This document shows, piece after piece, positions 12,412 to 24,853 of a DNA stretch of 64,000 nt. Positions within the stretch are counted from its first letter, which is position 1. The number at the start of each line of letters is the position of its first letter. The stretch spans positions 44,229,719 to 44,293,718 of the forward strand of contig CP141141.1 of the NCBI GenBank assembly GCA_035235625.1. The letters run 5' to 3'. This DNA comes from Saururus chinensis (Eukaryota > Streptophyta > Magnoliopsida > Piperales > Saururaceae). The notes beneath the pieces were generated by a model. That model saw nothing but the letters and a program-made list of their open reading frames with translations. It searched no databases and was not told the DNA's origin. The position numbers were made by a program, and so were the translations under genes.

Positions 12412-15400
12412 TGTCACGCCCGAGGTTTTTCCACATATTTACTTTAAAATTTTACTAACATTCCATTTTCAAAACACATATGTAAATCAACTAAATTAAC
12501 AAAATTCAAAATGTGTGAAAACAACTTTCATAAATTAAATCATCTTAAAACGAACAAATGTTCTCAGGCATGACCTAAAACGAAAGCATATGATCAAAAC
12601 CTACCATGGCCATGGGTTTTAAAAACAAAAACCTCCCCGGCATCTCTGAGTGCAAGTTCTTTCACAGTCTAAAAATAAATCATACATATATACACAAGTC
12701 CAGTAGATAATACATTTCTCTCACCTTAAACAAAACATGAGATCGAAACACCAATTTCAACATAGTTTCACTGCGATTTCACTGCGCTCAAGGTCGAGGA
12801 TGAATTGTCCACTCAGGGAAAAGTTCAGTCTCAAATAGTTATCGATCGACCTGGAAAAGCCTCCAATCGAAGGGGCTAAAAAGATGGGGTGAGTATTTTC
12901 ATACTTAGTAGGGGACAAATATAAATCAATGAACTCCGTAAGTTCATATAGATGCTTCCATGCAATCACACATGAAGCAAAAAAAGATAAGAAGTATAAA
13001 TATGGTCACACATACAAATCATCGTGCAAATCGAACTTACACTTACTCATATATCATGCTCTTACACTTACGCTCTGAAACAGTCTTATCAGCTCACTCG
13101 TACAACGTACGCTTACACTTACAACATACGCCTACTTGTACGACCTTATTCATACGAACTTACTGGGACGACCTTACTCTTACAATCATACTCTTACACA
13201 CAAATGTATTCTTACATCTTCATTAGAAGCTTACACTTACTCTTACGCTTACCGTCTGAATCAAAGTCTCACAAACTTACTCGTATAACATACTCATACT
13301 CATAACTTACTCTTACTGTCTTCCAAAGAAGCTCACACTTACTCTAAATCTTACACGTACAACTTACTCAGAATCTGAAATGTACACTTACTCTTACGAT
13401 CATATACATACTATCGACAATGAAAGCTCATTACTGTTAATAAGCTCCAGCGTCGGAAAGGAATGGAATGCCACTGGGGCGTCACCTTAACCTTCGGGGA
13501 GCAACTAAACACCATGGACTTTTCCGAAGGCAAGGCACACCTATGCTCATGGGGTATAGGATTAAACAGGTAAGAGCAGATCCATGATACTACTTACCTG
13601 AGCACGCAAATGCCCACTCTCTGGGGCCATACAGTGCCAATTAAGGACGGAAAACATACAGTGCCACTCTTGGGCAGGAATCTTACAGTGCCACTCTTGG
13701 GCAGAACATACAGTGCCATCAGTAGGCAGAAAACATACAAAGCCCACGAAGGGCAGAAACTTACAGCGCTCTCAACAGAGCATCAAACGTCTGGGCCGAT
13801 ACAACACCAAGACTAAATCTCGCAGGAAAACACCATGGCTAGACCAGAAAGGACGCTCAGTCGATTACTTATCGACTGGCACAAAACGGAACTTAATTCG
13901 TCAAAACCCTTAGTCTCAACCTCACAACGTTATAAAATTAGGGTTACTTACATTCAAGTTCATATTAGGTAACTTATGCTTGTACAATTATGGTCGAAAC
14001 GACTTCCATCTTACAAATCTCTGCAATCTTACTTTAACTCATGATCCATCCTGATAATCTTACCATCCTACACTTACGACCTTACAACTTACAACATCCG
14101 CCTTAAAACTGAATATTCTTATTCAAACTTCTCAAATGAGACCCTTTTTTAACCTAAGTCCTGTCATCAAACCCTTACTAATTCCTTACTCATTGTCCTT
14201 TCATTACAATTCATATTACGTATATTATGCATGTACAATTATGTTGTTCTCTCTTACTAACTCACAATCCCCCAAGATGTTCAAAACCTTAAGTCTTCTA
14301 AATCCTTATATTGCCTACGTCTTCTGCTCAATGCTCCGACGTACCACCCGACTCAATCCAAACTAATCCTTCAATCTCATCAAATCTAACCTTCACTTGT
14401 CAATCTTACGTCTTTACTCGCCTGACATACAATCATAGTTTCCACATCATAGTCCACGAAGTACTCCTTCACCAAACATACAATCAAACACTTTTTCTCA
14501 TACCATCAATCACTTACCACCAGTCCACAACAAAGATCACATACTCTGGTCACATGCATATGATTCATAGCAACTTACTACGTGCCCTTAGCATTTACTA
14601 ACGTACGCATACAATTCACACACATACAACATGCTTTTCTAATTAGCATAAACATGCAAAATATTAAATTATAAACTCCTAGCATGCTACTACACAATCA
14701 AAGCATGCTATAATGACATTACGAGTTCAAGGTCCCCTACCTCGTATTCCACAAGAGTTTGATGGCGAGCAAACGACGATGGAGGCGTCGATAGCGGAAT
14801 AGGCGGCCAAAAGCATCGCACTGAGAGAGTTGTTATGTCCCGAGGATTTTCAGAGATGCTGGAATTTATCTTGATAAGGTTAGATTAATTACACTCAAAG
14901 TATAAGATTGCGCGCACTAGGGCGGGCAGATACAAGGTCGTGCCACTAGAAATGGCAAGAACGACCATAGAATAGGGGCTGACTGATTAGAGGTCGGCCA
15001 ACAGTTTAAAACACGTCGTTGGCCATAAAACATTAAAATAGACAACAGACCACATCCAACGACAGCAATTCTGCATCATCGAAGCCTTACATGATGGTTG
15101 AGGCTTTAACGACCATATTGCATAGTGGTGGAGATGTTTCCTAAACATACATTGAGGCACTAAGGCTTGGCGTAAGAGGCCAACAAAGGCAGCGCCATTT
15201 CTAAACGCTACTCACAACCAATCCATTGTACGGATAATCGTGCAATAAGCATGACTTACGGTGGAGGATATGGCACGACATCGGTCGAGCCTTCAACAGG
15301 CCGAGTTTAATGGTTGACTGTGTTACTTCCACTTGGAAGGATCTGAGTTCAAGGACTCTTTCCTAGTATGTTCCGGGTCGTATGTAATAGAAAGTGGGGG

Positions 15401-18400
15401 TACAAAGGTAAATTTGGGCCAGAAGTGCTGGCCCTAGCCATCACTGGGCCCGAGGTAGAGTCCATGTTGGTCGGATCTGCAGCCCAAGTTCGCCCAATGT
15501 CAGGCGGAACAAGTTGGCCCTAGACTAGGGGGTCACTTGACCACGGTCAGAGGCATACCCCGAAGCTAGGGGCTTTTGTTTTGACAAAAAGGCGTGCAGG
15601 GGAGGCCAAGAACGGCATTCCCTTAACATTGTTGGGTCAAGTTGGCATTGCGGCTGTCCGCTGGTCGACGTCAGTAGCAGCAAAACTAACGACAGAAAGA
15701 ACAAAGGGATTCGATCTAGTCGGGGTGACGAAGCACCGGGCCAGGGTAGTGGACATGCTATCATCGGCCACAAATAGTTGAACTAGGGGCCAAGGGACAG
15801 ACCTAGAAGACTGTGGCAATTCAGCAATCGCTAGACCACGACGATTCCTATAGACATCAACCCGATGTCATGCAAAGTCAGTCAATGAAGAGCGGGCGCT
15901 ACCAGAGAATAAGAAAAACAAAACCAAAGCATAAATATGTCCGGAATTGAAAGATGGTAGGAGGGATGACGGGCTAGAGGAGGTAGCGGTTTAGTCTAAG
16001 GCGGCGGCCTTGTCGTCGCTGGTGCAGGAGAAGGCCAACAGCCAAATACCAACGGTACAATCGTGGTTCACAATGCAGAGAAACGGAGAAAATGAGGGAT
16101 TTTTAATCCCGCTCGGAATTGGGATGAGGGGGCTGAGGGAGACGGCGGTCAGGGCGGCGGCCAGGGCAGCAACCTTGTTGTTGCCGGACTGGGGGAAGGC
16201 CAAAGGTCGGTCACGGTGGCCGGCCACCAGCGGCACAGCCGTCGGCTGCAAACACAGACAACAAAAACATTGGCGGCAGAGTTTTTCCCATTGGCGGCGA
16301 AGGAGAGGCGGAGAGGCTAAGGGAGGCGAGGCCGGACCAAGGGTGGCGGCCCTGCCCTTGCTGGGCTAGCTTAGGCCAAAGGTCAGCCAATGGCGGCTGG
16401 CATCCTTCGGCATCGCCTGTAACGCCCCGACCCGCAAACCCAACCCAGACTGGGGGTTAGCTCGGAAGACACAATCGGAGTTCCTAAAATTAGCGAAAAA
16501 ATTAAAACCGACTGACCAAGAGCTGCAAACTCTGAGTGCGAGAGTCATAACGTTCATCTGCGCACTGCAAAGCTTTAACGTTCCATTGTGCATAGATCAG
16601 AACAAACCTAATTTTATAACTAATTTGGATCGGGCCAACATTATTTTATCGTTGGTTGCCTACATACATACTGGATATCATCTCTGACGTTATTTCAATA
16701 CGATCGGATCCGAACGTAATTCTGCCTAACGGCTAATACATTCACCAGACATCAGAAAATTATATACGATAAAATATGTATATGTTATATCTAAATAATT
16801 CATTCGGAATCCAACAGAAATCGTATCAATCATCAGAGTCAAACGAAAGCCAATAAATCAGAAAATACACATCTCACGTAGGTAAGAAGAACACTAACAA
16901 AACACACATCCCACTCTATCATAGAGCGGAGCAGAACACACTATAGAGCATGTTGGATCATATCAGATTTATCCGACCATACTGGTCATATCAGATCGGA
17001 GTATGTCAAGTCACAATAGAGCAGTTCAGATCACAACAGAACAAATCAAAGGAGATTAAATAGAAACATATCAGCATGTATCACGTCATAGCAAATAATA
17101 TATCTTAATTAGTATATTACTAATTAAGATGTGCATTCATATAAATCATATTAAACTAGAAGGTTAGAAAAGCGTACTTCCCTCCAATTCTGGAAGTGGT
17201 GATGTTCGGAGTTGCTTGTTTCCTCAGGGCATTCGCCCTTTCTGATTTGGAGATGGTGGTCAGGATCTCCTCTAGCTTTGGAACACTTTACCCTTCCTGC
17301 GCCCATAGGTGGCGGACAGAACCTCCCTTACCCGGAGACACTTTATCTTTTCGAGCCCGTAGGCGGTCGACAGAACCTCCCCTTACCCGGAGACACTTTT
17401 CCCCTCTCGCGTCTGTAGGCGGTGGGCAGAACCTCCCCATGCCTCGAGACATTTCCCTTAGATAGGGTTGCTAACGTGAAGAATGGACACTTCCATTGCG
17501 TAGATCACCCTTGAATTAGCTAGGAACACCTCAAGAACGACTCGAATCAGACTTAAAATGAGTAAGAAATGAAGAACAAGAGTTTCTAAATATGAGAAAG
17601 AATACAGAAACGTGGGACAGTTTCTCCTTTTTTTTCTCTAGATGTTGTGGATGTTATTTATAGAAAAACTGGATAGATGTGAGGCTGACACGTGTCAAAC
17701 CTATCCGTTTACATCATTAATCCTATCCGCTTCGTCAGCAATCCTATCCACTTACGTCATCAATCCTATCCGCTTTGTTAGCAATCCTATCCACTTACAT
17801 CATTAATCTTATCCGCTTTGTCAGCAATCCTATCCAGTTACATCATCAATCCTATCCGCTTTGTCGTCAGTCTTATCCACTGCGTCGTCGATCCTATCCA
17901 AAATAATAATATTTTATTCAAATAATATCTTAACCTCAAAATGCGATAACTTCCAACCTTGACGTTGGAATCACACGTTCTTGTTACCGATAGACTCATG
18001 TCGACAAGTCCTTCGAAATAAGACCACACATGGGTAGGTTATCCCGCACTTTTGTGTAGGTCCAGCCCATATGGCATGCTTCCCGGGGCAGTGGCTTTTG
18101 CTCTCGACTTCCATTTTGTACGTTCTTTGATTCGTTACACTCGTTACTACGAGCTCTACCTGGATATAGGGATTTCACCTAAAAACCCTTAACACTGATC
18201 TTAAATTACCAAATTACCCTTAACCCCCCCGGGTTAAGCAAAACCGCCACATGACGCTCGACGGACACGCAGACGGCCGCGATCGTGTGCCGTTTCCACG
18301 GTGCGACGGCTCAGCTCCATCTCTGGCTCGGCTCTGCTTAGTTTGCTGACATCAGCTATTTCGTCTTTTCTTGAATATTTTCAAAATGCAATAACTTTTT

Positions 18401-19561
18401 ATCCCGAAGTCGGAATTGCACGATCTTGGTACCGATGGACTCGTATTGACGAGCCCTTCAAAACTAGACCCCACATAGGTAGGTTATCTTGAACTTTTAA
18501 AGTGGGTCCCGCCCATGTGGCTTGTTTCCTAAGGTCGTAACTTTCATTCCCGACCTCTATTTTGAGTGTTCTTGGATGCGTTGTACTCGTTACTTCGAGC
18601 TCTAACCAAATACGGAAGTTTCAACTCTTAAAACCCTTGAAGAATTAACTAAAATTATATAATTACCCCTAACCCTTTGAGGTTAAGCGTAATTGGAACA
18701 CGGGGTACCACACCGCCGTCGGCCGTACAACACAGAACCAGAGAACAGACACAAAAATAGGGTAGTCGTATTTTACCTCACGCCGGCGACGGAGGGGCGG
18801 GGAGGCCAGGATGGCGGTGGTCGGAGCTTGCTCTGGCCGGGACAGAACCATGGTGGCGGCCTGCAACCATGCAATTGACGGCTGTGGCGAATCGGCAAAA
18901 ATGGTAGTTCACCGACCAAAATGGGAAGGGAGGAAGAGTGCAGCTGCGGGTGGGGGGGAGGCCAGGATGGCGATGGCCAGAGGTTTCTTTGGTTGGGGCG
19001 GAAGTGTGGAGACGGGCTGGCCGTCATGCAGCCGGCAGCGGCGGTGATTCGGGGTGAAACTCACGATCTGACATCTGTTGTGCTAAACCGGAAGAGGGAA
19101 CAAGGTGACGGCGGCCAGCAAGGCCAGGCCAGGGAGGCGGCGGTGGCGTCGCCAGGCCTTGGCCGGCCGGACTGAAGCCGGCGACCACCGGTGGCACTGC
19201 CTCCAGCATCAAACAGTGAAGGGTTGCACCCCCCGGTTTCACTGTTCATCCAGTGGGTCGGGCGTGCTGACCCGATCCACTTTATGTACTTTTTTTTGTT
19301 CAGCTCTTCATTTCTTCACGTTTCTGTTCTCCAGCATCGCGTCCGATTTTTGCGCCAAAAATTTCTGTGATGCGTCGAGGCCCATGACCTGCGACTAAAC
19401 CCTACTCTCGACACTTACGGTCACAAATATTACGAATACGGATACGCCGAAGCGTAAAATTTATTTATCGAATATACGTCCAAAAACTGCAGAGCATTGC
19501 AGAAATTGCAGAAAATAGCAAAAAAATACAGAAAAATTACAGAAAAATCGGGGACATTACA
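12412..19561 (+). mobile_element. L1-family solo LTR, copy B, with E nested in it
   Basis: A 7,150-bp unit from TGTCACGCCCGAGG to GGGGACATTACA, flanked on both sides by GGCTA (12,407-12,411 and 19,562-19,566). Removing nested element E (16,418-18,712) and its duplication leaves about 4.85 kb, which matches the 4,876 bp of inverted copy C. No internal coding region or second LTR is seen. The part at 15,900-16,410 and 18,713-19,240 is GC-rich and yields meaningless open frames on both strands, as in copy C. Confidence 0.85.
16418..18712 (+). mobile_element. L3-family LTR, copy E, nested in copy B
   Basis: About 2.3 kb from TGTAACGCCCCGACC to GGGGTACCACA, flanked by TCGCC and CCGCC (four of five bases match; 16,413-16,417 and 18,713-18,717). 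Its 3' part resembles D (inverted) and F. It holds three units of about 56 bp at 17,285-17,455 ('aggcggtcgacagaacctcc'), a 40-42 bp array at about 17,690-17,900 ('atcctatccgctttgtcagc'), and an internal duplication of about 310 bp with an offset of about 447 bp (17,938-18,235 and 18,383-18,690). The duplication explains most of its extra length over D and F. Confidence 0.72.
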
Positions 19562-19566
19562 GGCTA

Positions 19567-21408
19567 TAGTTGCTTTATTATAGTTTGGATCTATGTTATG
19601 TTGAACTCATACATTTGACTATAATTCACGTTATTATTAGTCGTTGTTAGCTTAGACTTATTTAGTCCTTGAGGCTTGTTATTATTATATTAACTAGATG
19701 ATGTAAGTATGTGTGGACTAAGTTTGATAATTAGTCTCCTTCATTTTTTTATTTGCTTTTGCACAAAGGGCTCATGCACTCACTTCAATGTGTATTTCAC
19801 CGAAGGATGAGTTAAGTCTTTCGCATTTTCACTTCTCTTCGTCGTGCCACGCACCACTTCCTCCTTAGACCGGGTTCGGGTTAGGGTTGGCATGTGTTGA
19901 GGCATGACATAGTTTTAGACTTTTATTAAATAATATGCATAGTACATTCATGTCTTGAAGGTTCATATACCAAAGTGGTTAAGAATCTCGGGCTACCATG
20001 ATTATTAAGACCTCAGTTCACATTGCGCTTGAGCCATGACGCTATTAAGATTACATATTTATTCAACCAACTCCCGAGCTCATGGAGAGGCTCACAACAA
20101 AGAAATTCACAAGCCTAAGGAGCTAGAAACTTATGGTTCTTTTTATTAAAATAACCTTCTTCTACATGGCTAAAGGAATTGGAACCCAAACTAGCACTTG
20201 ATACTCATGACCTTAAGTCTTATTCATTATCATCAGGTCAATGTCACTACCCTTTTTAGTTTGCCCAAACTTAGGGTTTACTTTACCCTCTTTTCACATA
20301 ACTTTTATCATGTGTTATAATATTTACTTATGTTCATTATACAAGTAAAACTTATCAAAACTCTCATAATTGATGAAGTCGTGGTCACCATAAATGATTA
20401 TTTTAAAAACACATACTGAACATCGTAGATCATCCTATTGATACGTCAGTGTTAGTGTCAATGACCATTGCTACCTCAAATAACATGTTGATCCCTGTGG
20501 AAAGTGAAAGAACTCATTCAAGCCTTGATCACTGGTGTCATCATCAACGCATCAAACTCTTGTCATTGCCCAATACAACATTAATGCATCCCTATGTGTC
20601 AATGCTAGAAGTTGTTCATCTTCTCCTAACCGTCAACATCCTACCTGCGTGAAAAGTAAAATAATTCTCTTGCTTGTGCCATGTTAAATTCCCTCATAAA
20701 ATTATCTACGAAAATTCATTTAATACATAATAAAGTCATCATACTCATTATTAAACATTAATTCATGCATGAAACCTTTATAGCAACCCTCAAGTAGGCC
20801 CCACACCCTAATCCATGGGTATGAATATCAAGTTAAAATATAAAAATTAATATGCCTACCCTTCCAAAAAACGAGTAGAAGATTACATAAAAATCACCCA
20901 AAATTGAAGTTATTACAATAACCATCAATCTCAAAACAATTTTCGCTTTCATTTGTGTAACAATCATGAACACAAATGCATTGGTGAATCTACCGGTGAA
21001 ACAAACAAAATTTACCATTATTTTGTAGACATATCATTATATGTTGACAATATATAAATGTTTATTGACATGCTCACTGACACGTTGTGGTGTCATTGAC
21101 GACCTTTCAAGTAGAAAAATAAATTACACTCTAAACACAACATTTTAATATGAATAATTACTTTAAAATTGTAGATGTTACACTTACAACCAAAGTAGTT
21201 AAATACAAATGAAAACGAGTTAGGAGAATGAGGAAGGCAAAGAAAATCTAGATATAAATAGAAAAAGCTGGGGCAAACCAATAAGATGCATAAGAGCATC
21301 ATTGTAGATAACAAGTAAGGCGAGGACCACCACCATCACTGTAATGCCCCTACTGGTGCAAAACATTAGGGTAGTCTCCAAAGGATGAGTTGGAAGTTAA
21401 TCAATTCT
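19567..21408. other. Unassigned repeat-like DNA
   Basis: Non-coding stretch. The first 350 bases may be the far side of the LTR interrupted by copy B. At 19,960-20,040 is a decayed tRNA-like block with an A-box-like 'accaaagtggttaag' and a weak B box, perhaps an old SINE. TGTAATGCCCC near 21,342 looks like another LTR start, cut by D. No gene seen. Confidence 0.4.
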
Positions 21409-23125
21409 TGTAATACCCCGCTTTTCGATTACGTCTAACCAAAAGGGTTAGAGATAATTAGTGATTTTCTAATAATTTATAGACGGTTTCAACCTTTGAA
21501 ACCTCCGTAATTGAGTAGAGCTCGAAGAAACGAGCGTAACGAATCAAAGAATGGGTGAAACAGAGGTTAGCACCGGAAGTTCAAAATAGGCGGGACCCAC
21601 TCGGAAAGAGCACGATTTATTGCATTAAGTGGGTTAGTATCAAAGGGCTTGTCGATACGAGTCCAACGGTACCAAGAACGCGCGAATCCAAATCTGAAGT
21701 AGGAATATATGCGCGTTTGAAGATTTTAAAAAATAATAAATAAAAGACAAAGAAAAATAGTGTGCGGCTGTGTGCCACAGCGCAGGCTGGTGTGGGGCGT
21801 GCGTGCCCGCGGAACCGCTGGTGCCGCAGTTACCTGGGTGCGAACTGCGTCCCACACGGTTTTGGTTGGCGCCACCACGGTTTCGGCGCGCCGGGGGCCT
21901 ATAAAACCCTCATCCGTTCTATTTTTCAGTCAGAACTTCTCCTACCCCGTTTTTGACCATTCTGAGGCTAATTAAGGTCGTTCAAGACCCGTTTCCTACT
22001 AAATCAAGTGTGCTCTATGCGATGGAGGGTTCTATTTTCTGAGTTGGCGATCGTATGAGGAGGAAATACCCCGAGACTAGGAGAGGCCTTGCCCTTCATC
22101 CTCGAATACCAGAGCAAGAAAAAGAGACCCGGACCAAGACAGGGTTCTGTCCATAGTTATCGAACCTCAACAAGAGAAACAATCTATAGTAGGAAGGTTC
22201 TGTCCACCATTCACAGGTACAGAAAATGAGGAGTCTCCGGTAAGGAGAACATTTGTATGTAGTCTTTCAATGCAAGAAGAGGGACATATAAAGGCTAGAA
22301 GAAGCTCCTTCTACTACCTCCAGATCTGAAGGGGAAGACGCCCAGAAGGAGCGAGTAACTCCGAATACTGATACCTTACGAGACATGATGGGAGTAAGCA
22401 TTTCTGATCTCCCATTTTAATTATAGAACGACATTTGCTAGTTATGATGTGTGCTATGTTACGATCCATATGCTTGCTATACTTATATACCATGATGTGT
22501 GCTTATATGCCATGATATGTGCTTTATATGCCATGATGTACGCTTATATGCTATGTTGTGTGTGGTCTCGCTCTAGGGTAAAGCGAGACATGTAATATGT
22601 ATTTTCGGTATCGCCTCAATGATAGAGCGAGACGTGTATATGTGGTTATGATCCCACTCGGTGGTACAACAAGATGTACGATTTCGTTGATTTATTAATT
22701 TATGCTTTACTTCGATAGATTACGAGTTTTAGTGTGATTTCGATTCAATTTTAGTATATACGTATTTTAACATATATAATTTTGTGATGTCTGTCGTATG
22801 TAATAGCCGTTAGGCAGAACTACATTCGGATTCGATCGTGTTGGAATAATATCTAATACGTACGTAGGTAACCAATGACAAGACAATATTGGCCCAATCC
22901 AAATCAATTATAAGTATATGTTTTATTCTGTTTTATACGCGATGAACTATGAAGCTTCGTTGTGTGTATCTGTCTGTTACAACCTAAGTCTACGTATGAG
23001 AAGCCTTGAAGCTCTGTAGTGCATAGACAAAAGTTGTACATTTCGCACACAGACGATGATTCTTGGCTCAAAAAAAAAAATTCTATTAGTGATTTTGTGG
23101 GCCCGGCTCGAGTCGGGTCATTACA
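21409..23125 (-). mobile_element. L3-family solo LTR, copy D
   Basis: A 1,717-bp unit. On the minus strand it runs from TGTAATGACCCGAC to GGGGTATTACA. It is flanked by ATTCT and ATTCC (21,404-21,408 and 23,126-23,130; four of five bases match). It contains a short tandem array of 'cttatatgccatgatgtgtg'-type units at about 22,487-22,562. It is related to E and F through the block that reads, in their orientation, 'gatcttggtaccgatgg' followed by 'gagcccttcaaaac'. No coding content. Confidence 0.75.
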
Positions 23126-23195
23126 ATTCCTCCTATAGTGGATGGGAGCCCAAAGAAAGCCAAGAACCCAACAACACACCAAAGGAGTCACATAT

Positions 23196-23595
23196 TGTAA
23201 TATTTGAGATTTTCCTAGGTTTCCAAACTTGAATCAACTGAACCTCCATTGGGTAGCCTAATATGGCTTCCCAAATCGGACCCATAGAAATTCACATTTG
23301 TATTATGTTCACATTCAGATATATATAATTCCATATAGCGTATATAGCGTATAAAACAACCTATTTGTGCATCCAATTCGGGTAAACGTGCCTTGCCTAT
23401 TATGTTCGACTTCAAACGACCATATTTCCTTCATCCTAACTCCTATTCACTCCGATTCGCACAATCTTAGTGGTATTTTGAAACTCTTTCTGTTTACTTT
23501 TAACCTATCTCATACTTAACTTTCATATATTTTAGAAGTAACACTATTTTTGACGTGGTCAAGTTTAGATACCTACCGAAATCCCAAATATTACA
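23196..23595. mobile_element. Small TG...CA element of 400 bp
   Basis: Ends are TGTAATATTTG and its exact inverse CAAATATTACA, flanked by CATAT and CACAT (four of five). It looks like a small LTR, or a deletion derivative, sharing the TGTAA...TTACA ends of the larger families. No coding content. Confidence 0.6.
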
Positions 23596-23600
23596 CACAT

Positions 23601-24853
23601 AGAGACAAACACCAACGAACATGCAACCCCAACATTGTAGATGGATAAACCCCATGACTAAGGGCCTCGACCCCATCCTCAAAGAAGGAATGAGGGCATG
23701 CTCGAAGCTAGGGCCAATTGCCAATCACACCCAAGGCTGAGACATGTGGGAACCAGGTTAACACTATCTACCACTAAACCATATGTTCACACTACTACGA
23801 AGGGAGTTGGAAGTCACAGAACCAAGAAAGGAAACCACATAAGGGAACAAAGGAGACAAAAGAAACTCCCAAAACTAGAAAAAGGATTTTTGGTGTTATG
23901 TGATTTGTTAAACCACTTAGGGATCATTTAGATGCAACTTCTATATTTAGTATGTAAAATAATACAAAACTTAATAACACGTAGAAGAGAATAAGTGAGA
24001 CGAGGGTTTATATATTTTCATAACATTTAAATAAAAATGTGAAGTGACTTTTCAAGTGAGATACCCTCCTCTTCCTCCTAGGGTTTCACGAGAAATAACT
24101 TTTCGAATCAATTTAAAGATAATTGATATTAAATACAAAATTTTAATAATTTTATTAGAAATGTCATTTAACGCTTAAATAGTCAATCCAAGCAACATAA
24201 AAATAGAAAGCTTTTTTATGGGCTCTGAAAACCACTTTAACTGGCATTTAAACAAGCCTTTATCATATTACTTTTTCACTTCAATTGCCCGCCTACTTAC
24301 ATGATAGAAGGGTAACAAGGTACATGTAATGCCCACAGGTGAAGATTAATTTTAGAAATACAGTAATAAATAGGGCATAATCGAGTCCTCCTTCCGGCAT
24401 CCGGACAACACATACAAAGACGGGGAAGGTGGTACGGAGGCGGGTAACGCCTTACCCGATAAACCCGACCCGTTTCTTTCTCATTGCCAGTCCCCCAACA
24501 CGAGCCGCGTTTCCGATCTCTGACACTGCCTGCAACGCAGCTTGCCCTCCTCCGTTGTCGAAGTTAATGGTGACCAGAAAAACCCTGCAAACCCTACAGG
24601 ACTTTTAGGGCTATAAATTCAGTCCAATTTCGTCGATTTCTGTCCCCTTCCTCCCGTTTTCCTCTTAGTTGGGGCATCGTCGGTCATCTCTCGTCGGTCA
24701 TCTACTCTTTGTTCTTACTTAATTATCGTTCGCAATCGCAGGCGTTTTTCACCTTTTGCCGGGAATCAGGTGTGCTTTTCTTCATGTAGATTGTTAGCCT
24801 CGATTTTTCCTGCTCGTTTCGTTTGCCGACATTTGGATGGGGCTGGTGAACAG
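23601..24853 (+). promoter_or_regulatory. Upstream region and core promoter of CDKC
   Basis: Non-coding DNA before the kinase gene. A TATA-like box, CTATAAATTC, lies at 24,611-24,620, which would place transcription start near 24,640-24,650, followed by a pyrimidine-rich leader. The leader may hold a short intron at 24,770-24,853: GTGTGC after CAG, ending AACAG directly before the start codon. That intron would remove an out-of-frame ATG at 24,837. These are readings by eye. Confidence 0.55.

Noticed and set aside
16010..16369. A 119-codon GC-rich frame
   Set aside because: Sits within LTR copy B next to the E insertion. No domain, low complexity, opposite-strand frames equally open.
9818..19910. 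A complete LTR around copy B ending at GAGGCATGACA
   Set aside because: The 5 bases before 9,818 (AAAAT) do not match those after the proposed end (TAGTT), so the pair is reported only as an uncertain repeat.
19960..20045. tRNA gene
   Set aside because: An A-box-like word is present, but the B box is poor and no cloverleaf can be drawn; at best an old SINE or tRNA fossil.
24770..24853. An N-terminal extension of CDKC by 28 residues
   Set aside because: The extension begins with GTG, not ATG, differs from the family N-terminus, and may itself be a leader intron.
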